This document shows positions 1-7,790 of a stretch of DNA of 9,866 nt, one piece after another (position 1 is the stretch's first letter; each line of letters opens with the position of its first letter). The stretch covers positions 1 through 9,866 of the forward strand of contig WGBJ01000196.1 of the NCBI GenBank assembly GCA_015494385.1. The letters are read 5' to 3'. The notes beneath the pieces are model-generated. The model made no database searches. It was not told the origin of the DNA and saw only the letters and a list, made by a program, of their open reading frames with translations. The translations under genes and the position numbers were made by a program. This DNA comes from Marinosulfonomonas sp. (GTDB taxonomy: Bacteria > Pseudomonadota > Alphaproteobacteria > Rhodobacterales > Rhodobacteraceae).

Positions 1-354
1 GCCGTGCTGATCGAAAACCCGATTTCGGCTGCCCCCGGTTTCACCCTGAAGAATGTGCATGTAATGGCCGGTGTGCCGATGATCTTTCAGGCGATGGTGG
101 CGTCCCTGTTGCCCACCCTGTCGGGCGGTAAACCGTTGCTGTCCAGAACCCTGCGCCTGATGCAGCCCGAAGGGGTGATCGCCAAACCGCTGGCCGATCT
201 GGCGGCGGAATATCCCGACCTGTCGTTCGGATCCTATCCGTTTTATCGCGATGGCACCTATGGCACCAATATCGTCGGGCGCGGCACCGAAGCCAGTGAA
301 CTGGACGCCGCAATGGCGCGTCTGGCCACCCTTTTCCCGATGGACAAAGCATGA
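1..354 (+). CDS. CinA-type competence/damage-inducible protein A, molybdopterin-binding domain (3' part only)
   Basis: The gene enters from the left edge; the reading frame is open from base 1, so the GTG at 4-6 is an internal valine codon and not a start. About 117 C-terminal residues are seen. The stretch LIENPISAAPGF, followed by NVHVMAGVP and a C-terminal FGSYPF...YGTNIVGRGT block, is what I recognise from the short CinA-like proteins of Rhodobacteraceae (about 240-250 residues, MoCF-biosynthesis fold, without the C-terminal deamidase domain of full CinA). The gene stops within the family's normal end, so it is complete at the 3' side. In full-length CinA the fold is linked to ADP-ribose or nicotinamide nucleotide turnover; for the short form the substrate is not settled. 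The TGA overlaps the next ATG (ATGA), implying translational coupling to the GNAT gene. The family is assigned from remembered pattern, not a search. Confidence 0.85.
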   Translation, partial: AVLIENPISAAPGFTLKNVHVMAGVPMIFQAMVASLLPTLSGGKPLLSRTLRLMQPEGVIAKPLADLAAEYPDLSFGSYPFYRDGTYGTNIVGRGTEASELDAAMARLATLFPMDKA

Positions 355-1070
355 CCCCCGAAATCCTGTATCAGACGACCGATGCCACATGGCCCGCCGC
401 CGAATATCTGACCGTTGGCAACTGGACCATCCGCCGTGGTGCGGGTGGAGGTCAGCGGGTTTCCTCGGCCACCGCCAATGGCCCCGTAACATCCGAAGAC
501 ATCGGCGTTGCAGAACAGGCGCAGGATGCCTTGGGGCAGCCGCATCTGTTTATGATCCGGCAAGGGGACGAGGCGCTGGATGCACTGCTTGAGGCCAAGG
601 GTTATCGCATCAAAGACCCTGTGAACCAATACGCCTGCCCCGTTGAAACCCTGACCAAAATTGCCCCCGAACGCCTTGCCGCCTTTCCGATCTGGCCGCC
701 GCTGGCCATCATCAACGAAATCTGGACCGAACAGGGGATCGGCGCGGAACGTCAAGCCGTGATGGCCCGCGCCAAGGGGCCAAAGGCTGCCATCCTTGCC
801 CGTCAGAACGACCGCGCCGCCGGTGTGGCCTATGTGGCCATCCACGGCACCACCGCCATGCTGCACGCGCTGGAAGTTGTGCCCGAGCAGCGCAGGCAGG
901 GGGTGGCCGTCAATATCATGGGGGTTGCGGCGATCTGGGCACAAGATAACGGCGCCACCGATTTCAGCGTGATTTGCGTGCGCGATAACCTGCCCGCAAA
1001 CCGGCTGTATGCTTCCCTGAACATGGAAAATGTGGGATACTATCATTACAGAATAAAAGATCAAAAATAA
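351..1070 (+). CDS. GNAT family N-acetyltransferase
   Basis: The product is a 239-residue cytosolic acetyltransferase that should move an acetyl group from acetyl-CoA to an amine; the acceptor is unknown. The acetyl-CoA-binding motif A is at residues 173-190: a beta strand ending LEVVPEQ, then R-R-Q-G-V-A at 181-186, which fits the R/Q-x-x-G-x-G/A pyrophosphate loop (here A replaces the last G). Motif B follows with N213, N217 and Y220 in NLPANRLYASLNM, and the protein ends in a GYYHYR strand typical of the fold. The first 105 residues lack a second pyrophosphate loop but contain a strand-helix-strand stretch (LFMIRQGDEALDALLEAKGY, 66-85) that could be a degenerate GNAT half. The start ATG overlaps the upstream stop by 4 bases. 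A 13-base gap separates it from the next gene, so the same transcript probably continues. Confidence 0.88.
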   Translation: MTPEILYQTTDATWPAAEYLTVGNWTIRRGAGGGQRVSSATANGPVTSEDIGVAEQAQDALGQPHLFMIRQGDEALDALLEAKGYRIKDPVNQYACPVETLTKIAPERLAAFPIWPPLAIINEIWTEQGIGAERQAVMARAKGPKAAILARQNDRAAGVAYVAIHGTTAMLHALEVVPEQRRQGVAVNIMGVAAIWAQDNGATDFSVICVRDNLPANRLYASLNMENVGYYHYRIKDQK

Positions 1071-1073
1071 GGG
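1069..1073 (+). promoter_or_regulatory. Ribosome binding site supporting the TTG start of the AhpD-like gene
   Basis: AAGGG lies 10 bases before the TTG at 1084-1086 and straddles the stop codon of the GNAT gene. No ATG or GTG start lies nearby in frame. The first in-frame ATG (1126) would remove the LDLP residues that I recall as conserved at the family's N-terminus, so the TTG is the better start. Confidence 0.5.
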
Positions 1074-1083
1074 CTTAGCAGGT

Positions 1084-1659
1084 TTGACAAAAAATACCAA
1101 AAGACCGATCGCCCTCGACCTGCCTATGGTCGAGCCGTTACCCGAGGGTACACAGAAATATTTCGACCTTTGCACCGATAAGCTGGGGTTGATTCCGAAT
1201 GTTTTGCAGGCCTATGCCTTTGACATCGACAAGCTGAACACATTTGCGGCGCTGTATAACGACCTGATGCTGGGCGACAGCGGGCTGACCAAACTGGAGC
1301 GCGAGATGATCGCGGTTGTGGTTTCGTCGATCAACAAATGTTTCTACTGCCTTGCGGCGCATGGCGCTGCGGTGCGGGAATTGTCGGGCGATCCGATCCT
1401 CGGGGAAATGATGGTGATGAACTATCGCGCCGCCGATCTGGATGCCCGCCAAAAGGCGATGCTGGATTTTGCCGCCAAACTGACCGAGGACAGCGCCAAA
1501 ATCGAAGAACCTGACCGTCAGGCGCTGCGCGATGTCGGGTTCAGTGATCGCGATATCTGGGATATTGGCGCGGTGGCTGCGTTCTTTAACATGACGAACC
1601 GCGTGGCTTCGGCATCCGACATGCGCCCCAATGACGAGTATCATTCACAAAGCCGATGA
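1084..1659 (+). CDS. Peroxidase-related enzyme, AhpD-like carboxymuconolactone decarboxylase family
   Basis: The product is a 191-residue all-helical AhpD-fold protein. The redox motif is C86-F-Y-C89 followed by H93 (CFYCLAAHG), the C-x-x-C-x-x-x-H pattern of alkylhydroperoxidase-D-like proteins, where the two thiols reduce a peroxide and are recycled by a dithiol partner. The upstream LTKLEREMIAVVVSSIN helix and the C-terminal FNMTNRVASASDM block fit the 'uncharacterised peroxidase-related enzyme' subfamily, whose usual length is about 180-195 residues. There is no signal peptide, so it acts in the cytosol. The start is taken as TTG because LDLPMVEPLP, upstream of the first ATG codon, belongs to the family pattern and an AAGGG lies at suitable distance. 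Its TGA overlaps the start of the OmpA-family gene by 4 bases. A physiological substrate cannot be read from the sequence. Confidence 0.88.
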   Translation: MTKNTKRPIALDLPMVEPLPEGTQKYFDLCTDKLGLIPNVLQAYAFDIDKLNTFAALYNDLMLGDSGLTKLEREMIAVVVSSINKCFYCLAAHGAAVRELSGDPILGEMMVMNYRAADLDARQKAMLDFAAKLTEDSAKIEEPDRQALRDVGFSDRDIWDIGAVAAFFNMTNRVASASDMRPNDEYHSQSR

Positions 1660-2618
1660 ATATCCGGACCTTTATACTGGCCGGTGCCTTTGCTGCATTG
1701 ATGCCGATAGCCGCGATGGCTGCTTTGCTGGATTTTCCGGGCAATGCGGTGCTGGCCGGTGAAAAAAGCAATGAACGCGGCAGCTACAAGGTGCCGGTCG
1801 GGGCGTGGCAAAATGGCGAACTGCCATCGGTTTTGGCCGAAGGCGAAGTGCTGCAACAGGCGTGGAAGATCACAGCAACCGGCCTGACATCGCTGCAAAT
1901 CCTTGATCCGTTGAAGAAACAGTTGAAGGACGAAGGGTTCAAGGTGGTTTTCGAGTGTGAAACCGATGCCTGTGGCGGGTTTGATTTCCGGTTTGAAACC
2001 GATGTGATGCCCGAACCCGTGATGCATGTTGATCTGGGCGATTTCCGGTTTCTTTCGGCCGAACGCAAAACGGGTGATACCCCCGAATATGTTACCCTGC
2101 TGGTCAGCCGCAGCCAGAATGCGGGCTTTGTGCAGCTGGTGCGTGTCGGGGAACCGGCAGATGAAACCGAATTGGTCACCTCGACCGATAATCCCGCCCT
2201 GACCACCATTTCCGAGCCTCCGCCTGCAGACCAGTCCGCGTTGCCGCTGGAACAGGCCCTGCAGGAAAAAGGGCATTACATTCTGGAAGATCTGGTGTTT
2301 CAAACCGGATCGTCCAATCTGGGGGATGGCGACTTTGCCTCGCTTGCCGCACTTGCCGATTACATAAAGGCGCATCCGGATCGCACATTTGCGCTGGTCG
2401 GTCATACCGATGCCGAAGGGTCTCTGGCTGGCAATATTGCCCTGTCCAAGAAACGCGCGGCATCTGTGGCGCGCCGCCTGATCGAAGATTACGGTGTGGA
2501 TAAAAAACAAATCAGCGCCGAGGGTAACGGGTTTCTATCCCCCCGTGCCACCAACATGACCGAAGATGGCCGTGCCCAAAACAGACGGGTCGAAGTGATT
2601 GACACAACGACCCGCTAA
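1656..2618 (+). CDS. OmpA family envelope protein
   Basis: The product is a 320-residue exported protein. Residues 1-22 form a Sec signal peptide (basic MNIR, hydrophobic core, A-M-A cleavage site). No lipobox is seen, so it is not a Pal-type lipoprotein. Residues 23-195 are a family-specific N-terminal domain with one cysteine pair (C101, C106) that could form a disulfide in the periplasm. They are joined by a proline-rich linker (EPPP at 187-190) to a C-terminal OmpA/MotB-like peptidoglycan-binding domain at about 208-316. That domain shows VFQTGSS, GHTDAEGS with D252, LSKKRA with R267, and the AQNRRVEV block, residues that bind diaminopimelate in the family. There is no obvious OmpA beta-barrel, so the N-terminal part may be a soluble adaptor. 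Start and upstream stop overlap as ATGA, coupling it to the AhpD-like gene. It converges with lysR, 25 bases away, with no visible terminator between. Confidence 0.88.
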   Translation: MNIRTFILAGAFAALMPIAAMAALLDFPGNAVLAGEKSNERGSYKVPVGAWQNGELPSVLAEGEVLQQAWKITATGLTSLQILDPLKKQLKDEGFKVVFECETDACGGFDFRFETDVMPEPVMHVDLGDFRFLSAERKTGDTPEYVTLLVSRSQNAGFVQLVRVGEPADETELVTSTDNPALTTISEPPPADQSALPLEQALQEKGHYILEDLVFQTGSSNLGDGDFASLAALADYIKAHPDRTFALVGHTDAEGSLAGNIALSKKRAASVARRLIEDYGVDKKQISAEGNGFLSPRATNMTEDGRAQNRRVEVIDTTTR

Positions 2619-2643
2619 TTACTCGAAACTTTTATCGTGCTTC

Positions 2644-3549
2644 CTACCAGGCATCCGGCCCTTTGCTGGCAAATGACTGCACAAGGAAATCAATAAAGGC
2701 ACGCACCTTTGGCTGGGTGAATCGGCCGGGCGGGTAGACCGCATAGATCCCCTGCATTTCATTGGGCAGGTCCGGAATGGCCTCTTCCACAAGACCCTTG
2801 GCCAGCGCATCCGCATAAAGGAAGCTGGGCAAATAGGCGATGCCAAGACCGGAAACCGCCGCATTCAACAGCGATTGCCCGTCATTCACCGACAGCCAGC
2901 CAGCCGTGCGAACCTGCCGTTTTTCCCCGGACGGGGCGGTCAGTTTCCAAACGCTGCCGTTGGACTGGTTCGAATAGTGCAACAGCTTGTGCTCGTTCAG
3001 ATCGTCGATCTTTTGCGGACGGCCATATTTTTCAAAATAGGCAGGCGATCCGACCATGCGTTTGGTGGTTTCGGTCAGCTTTCGGGCACGCAGCGTGCTA
3101 TCCTCCAGCTCTCCGATCCGCACGGCAAGGTCAAACCCTTCCGAAATCAGTTCGACGTAACGGTTGTTCAGCACCATATTGACGGTGATATCGGGAAATT
3201 CCTGTAGGAATTCGCCCAGTATCGGTGACAAATGGTTTACGCCGAAATCTGTGGCAACCGAAATCCGTAGCAGTCCGGAAGGTGCCGTTTGCATTGACGT
3301 AACCAGTGCATCCGCTTCTCCGGCATCGTTCAGAACGCGGCGTGCGCGGTCATAATATGCCAGTCCTATTTCCGTCGGGCTAACCCGCCGGGTTGTTCTG
3401 TTTAGCAGCCGCGCCCCCAGACGCGCCTCAAGCGATGAGACATGTTTTGATACGGCTGATTTGGAGATGCCCATCTTGCGGGCGGCATCTGTGAAGCCGC
3501 CTTGATCCACAACAGTGGCGAAGGCCTCCATCTCAGTTAATCTATCCAT
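2644..3549 (-). CDS. LysR family transcriptional regulator
   Basis: The product is a 301-residue DNA-binding regulator. The N-terminal winged helix-turn-helix (about residues 1-60) reads MEAFATVVDQGGFTDAARKM then ISKSAVSKHVSSLEARLG and LLNRTTR, the standard LysR pattern. A linker helix follows, then a type-2 periplasmic-binding-protein-like effector domain (about 88-295) with GLLRISVATDFG, DLAVRIGEL and GLGIAYLP, most like the CrgA/DhcR-type subgroup. The start is placed at ATG 3549-3547 because AGGA sits 6 bases upstream and the HTH begins directly. An in-frame start 57 bases further up would add residues lacking LysR similarity. Unlike many LysR genes it has no divergent partner: the gene on its 5' side is fadH, on the same strand and 246 bases away, so its target cannot be guessed from position. 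Autoregulation is usual in the family. The effector is unknown. Confidence 0.93.
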   Translation of the reverse strand: MDRLTEMEAFATVVDQGGFTDAARKMGISKSAVSKHVSSLEARLGARLLNRTTRRVSPTEIGLAYYDRARRVLNDAGEADALVTSMQTAPSGLLRISVATDFGVNHLSPILGEFLQEFPDITVNMVLNNRYVELISEGFDLAVRIGELEDSTLRARKLTETTKRMVGSPAYFEKYGRPQKIDDLNEHKLLHYSNQSNGSVWKLTAPSGEKRQVRTAGWLSVNDGQSLLNAAVSGLGIAYLPSFLYADALAKGLVEEAIPDLPNEMQGIYAVYPPGRFTQPKVRAFIDFLVQSFASKGPDAW

Positions 3550-3581
3550 CTTTGTTCCTGTAGTGTTATGTGGCAGTGATA

Positions 3582-3609
3582 AATATATCGCTGCTAAATC
3601 AGGCAAGAA
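3582..3609 (-). promoter_or_regulatory. Candidate promoter of the LysR gene
   Basis: Read on the - strand, TTCTTG (3609-3604) and TATATT (3587-3582) are spaced by 16 bases and end 32 bases before the lysR start codon. The -10 box matches the consensus at 5 of 6 positions, but the -35 box is poor. The surrounding 3570-3600 stretch is the most AT-rich part of this leader. I found no convincing LysR box; a small GGGA-TCG-TCCC palindrome (3645-3655) is too short to call an operator. Confidence 0.25.
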
Positions 3610-3662
3610 TGGGGTGAAGGCCGGACAATACTTGGGTTTGTTTGGGATCGTCCCTAATGCGG

Positions 3663-3685
3663 AAACAGGGGAACACCCTTGTTTT
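3663..3685. terminator. Terminator-like hairpin
   Basis: AAACAGGGG (3663-3671) and CCCTTGTTT (3676-3684) form a 9-base-pair stem with one G-T wobble and an AACA loop, followed by one more T. It is best formed in a + strand transcript. In a - strand transcript the wobble becomes an A-C mismatch, but the stem is still flanked by A and T runs, so it may serve as the fadH terminator about 110 bases after its stop. Direction cannot be settled by eye. Confidence 0.35.
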
Positions 3686-3795
3686 ACAGGATATTTACCA
3701 AGAACAAATCAAGGCAATTCCATGTCGTGCCACATTTTATCGTTAGAGAGCGAACAATCCGGCCAGCCAGCGGCTGATTGATCCGGGAAGTGGTT

Positions 3796-5826
<2,031 letters not shown>

Positions 5827-5894
5827 CTAGCACGTCCTTTGATTGCCGCAGCAGGCTGCACGGGAATTCGCGTTCTGTCACCCGAAACGCGGCG

Positions 5895-6263
5895 TCACAT
5901 GGTTTCGACGCAATGGCGCCGGAACGCCTTTTTCAACATATCCAGTTCGGCCCGCAAAAGGGCAACTTCGCTGCGAATGTCGTCATCCAGATCGCGACCG
6001 GCCAGAATGGTAAAACTGTTCAGCGTGGCACCTGTGCGCTTGTCGGAAATGACAATCGTTTGCAACCCGTCCGACAGGGCCGAGGCGGGAATGGGCACTT
6101 GCACAAGCCATCTGGCGGTATCACCATCTTGTGTGACGGTCACATCTTCCAGCGGCGCGTCCAGATGGGTCGCTACGATTTGGGGCGTTTCGCTGTACCC
6201 CGTCAAAACGCCTTCCCAGACGCCTTCGAACAGGCGGGTTGCGGTCAGTGTTGGCTCGCTCAT
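5895..6263 (-). CDS. Conserved-type hypothetical protein with C-terminal coiled coil
   Basis: I do not recognise a named family for this 122-residue protein. It has no signal peptide and no membrane segment, so it is probably cytosolic. Residues 1-90 look beta-rich, alternating short hydrophobic strands with turns (TARWLVQVPIPAS, GLQTIVISDKRTGATLNSFT), which suggests a small beta-sandwich or barrel. Residues 91-116 (DLDDDIRSEVALLRAELDML...) have heptad spacing of V/L residues and form a likely amphipathic helix or short coiled coil, so the protein may be an oligomer. One cysteine, C118, is near the end. The start has an excellent AGGAGG (6279-6274) ten bases upstream. It lies 18 bases after the 257-residue gene and 68 before fadH, all on the same strand. 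Codon use resembles its neighbours and the strong ribosome site supports a real gene. Function is not assignable. Confidence 0.75.
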   Translation of the reverse strand: MSEPTLTATRLFEGVWEGVLTGYSETPQIVATHLDAPLEDVTVTQDGDTARWLVQVPIPASALSDGLQTIVISDKRTGATLNSFTILAGRDLDDDIRSEVALLRAELDMLKKAFRRHCVETM

Positions 6264-6281
6264 GGGGCTGGTCCCTCCTGT

Positions 6282-7055
6282 TTACAGTTCGGCGCGCGGG
6301 CGGCGGCTGAAGGTGATATCGCGCAGGATGATCTGGTTCATCTGCGGGCCTTCAAAGATCAGCTCGATCCACATGCGCTCGGCCCGTTTTTCATTTAGAC
6401 GGGTATAGGCCAGATCGAATTCCACCATCACTTCGTCCTGATTCAGCGGCAATTCACGCACGATCTGTTCGGTGTTCGGGCCGTGTTTGATGTTCAGGCG
6501 GGCGAAAATCTCCAGCGGCTTTTCCATTTCTACAATGGCATCCATACGAAGCAGGTGTTTTTTCTTCAGGCCCTGCACCGCCGTTTCGGGCAGGTTCAGC
6601 ACCAGTGACAAATAGGTGCCGTCAAATTTGAACACATCCATCGTCAGGCCAAACGGGGCCAGATCGTGTTCATGGGTGTTTCGGATCTGGCGCAGGGTCA
6701 GTTCGCTGATCTTGCAATCGTGGAATACCATTGCCTCGGCCCCCAGCTTGGCCTTGTTGCGCACGGCGGCGATACCGCGCGGCTCAATCGGGCCGCGCCA
6801 TAGTTCGGGCCGGTAGGACCAGTCGGAATTGGCGGGTGACTGAATCGCGTTTGATCCGATCAGGGGCAGCATCAACCGGCTGTCGGCCACATGCATCAGA
6901 TCACGCAAGGGGCGGTTCAATGCACGGGCGTCCGCACGGATAGCACGCAAATCGGCCAGATCCATATTGCGGGCCGCTTTTGCCAGACCCGTCCAGCGGC
7001 GCAACGCCCTGCGCTGTGCCAGTTTGTGGATCAAAGTGTTAAATCGGTTTGCCAT
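6282..7055 (-). CDS. Hypothetical protein, possibly DUF6478 family
   Basis: The product is 257 residues, with no signal peptide and no membrane helix. The first 60 residues are very basic and helical (HKLAQRRALRRW, RAIRADARALNRPLRDL), while residues 75-257 are beta-rich with a WSYRPELWRGPIEPRGIA motif, a KISELTLRQIRN segment and a final RMWIELIFEGPQMNQIILRDITFSRRPR segment. This layout resembles what I recall as DUF6478 of Rhodobacteraceae, but the recall is weak and was not searched. The C-terminal part has the look of a jelly-roll or lectin-like sandwich; that is inference. AGGG lies 5-6 bases before the ATG. It begins 33 bases after the lipoprotein stop and precedes the 122-residue gene by 18 bases, so it sits mid-operon. 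Nothing in it points to an enzyme active site. Confidence 0.75.
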   Translation of the reverse strand: MANRFNTLIHKLAQRRALRRWTGLAKAARNMDLADLRAIRADARALNRPLRDLMHVADSRLMLPLIGSNAIQSPANSDWSYRPELWRGPIEPRGIAAVRNKAKLGAEAMVFHDCKISELTLRQIRNTHEHDLAPFGLTMDVFKFDGTYLSLVLNLPETAVQGLKKKHLLRMDAIVEMEKPLEIFARLNIKHGPNTEQIVRELPLNQDEVMVEFDLAYTRLNEKRAERMWIELIFEGPQMNQIILRDITFSRRPRAEL

Positions 7056-7088
7056 GTCTGCCCTGAAGATTGTTGTCGCAATGTAACC

Positions 7089-7790
7089 CTATTCGGGCTT
7101 CCTTTTAAACACCCGCTTGAAAAAGGGGAGACGCGGCTTGTTTTCCGCGACAGTTATATCGGGCCCAGAGGTGTTTTCGGCTCTGAGCCGGTTGGTGAAA
7201 CCCTGCAGGACCTCAAAGCCTTTTTTTGAATCAATCGGGCGTTCCCTAAGCCCGAACACAGAGGCCGAAACAATCCTGCCATTCACATCGAACAAGGCCC
7301 GCCAGTATTCGTCGGCCGCCCCGGCCAGTGTGTCCGAACTGCTATCCCGCGCGCGGATATAGAATACGCCATCCCGATCCAGTGTTTTGACCACCTCGAC
7401 AGTGTCCGCATTCCCGTCCCGGCTCAGGGCCGCGCGGCCTGCCTTTGTGGTAAAGAAATCTGTCAGGGCGGGCATGGAGTCGGTTATCGGAGGATTTGTG
7501 CTTTTTCGGGACACTGTAGCGGTCAGGATTGCCGGCACTTTGGGGTGCGGTTTGCTGCGCGAATTTGCAATCGCCGCACAACTGCCCAGCAGGACAAAGG
7601 CACTGTCGCCTTCATCCCGTGTTTCAGTCGGGTCAATGCAGAACCCCTTTGGCCCTGCAATCAACACTTCCTTGTTCGCGACCCTGATCTGTTCGGGCGC
7701 AGATCTGGGCAGGGCAAAGCCGCCGCCCGTTCCCAAACAACCGGATAAAATTGTCAGGGATGCCAGCGCAACCCCGAAATGCCGCAGCAT
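7089..7790 (-). CDS. Putative lipoprotein of unknown function, coupled to ilvD
   Basis: The product is 233 residues. The N-terminus [18 protein letters not shown] is a lipoprotein signal, with lipobox L15-S16-G17-C18 and a short hydrophobic core, so C18 would be lipidated and the mature protein anchored in the inner or outer membrane facing the periplasm. The residues after C18 (LGTGGG) lack Asp at +2, which leans to outer-membrane sorting. Two cysteines in the mature part, C51 and C71, flank a short segment (CIDPTETRDEG...LLGSC) and probably form a disulfide. The last 16 residues are strikingly basic (KPRLPFFKRVFKRKPE). A longer in-frame reading up to 7925 is rejected because it would run 45 codons into ilvD and bury the lipobox. 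The ATG overlaps the ilvD stop by one base (TGATG), implying coupling. I recognise the pattern as Rhodobacteraceae-type but know no function. Confidence 0.82.
   Translation of the reverse strand: MLRHFGVALASLTILSGCLGTGGGFALPRSAPEQIRVANKEVLIAGPKGFCIDPTETRDEGDSAFVLLGSCAAIANSRSKPHPKVPAILTATVSRKSTNPPITDSMPALTDFFTTKAGRAALSRDGNADTVEVVKTLDRDGVFYIRARDSSSDTLAGAADEYWRALFDVNGRIVSASVFGLRERPIDSKKGFEVLQGFTNRLRAENTSGPDITVAENKPRLPFFKRVFKRKPE

Larger units (their letters stand above)
3550..3795. other. Intergenic region between fadH and the LysR gene
   Basis: This 246-base stretch separates the fadH stop from the lysR start; both genes are on the - strand. It carries the candidate lysR promoter and the hairpin listed separately. 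A second stem-loop, CAGCC/GGCTG with loop of 3 (3764-3776) and an outer CAAT/ATTG pairing (3755-3758 with 3777-3780), begins 15 bases past the fadH stop but has no T-run after it, so it is at most a weak 3'-end structure. An 88-codon open frame on the + strand crosses this region; it begins inside the antisense of lysR and I see no sign that it is real. Confidence 0.5.

Noticed and set aside
258..1175. A 305-codon open frame on the - strand across the cinA-like, GNAT and AhpD genes
   Set aside because: Shadow frame. The + strand reading gives clear family motifs and overlapping start/stop pairs; this one gives none and crosses three gene boundaries.
1641..2510. A 289-codon open frame on the - strand opposite the OmpA-family gene
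   Set aside because: The sense strand has a signal peptide and a full OmpA domain; the antisense product is a basic, low-information sequence.
2619..2643. Terminator between the convergent OmpA-family and LysR genes
   Set aside because: The 25-base gap has no inverted repeat and no useful T-run on either strand, so no terminator is reported.
5869..5891. CGCGTT/AACGCG stem between the 122-residue gene and fadH as a terminator
   Set aside because: Only 6 base pairs with an 11-base loop and no T-run after it; more likely incidental, or at most a weak mRNA structure.
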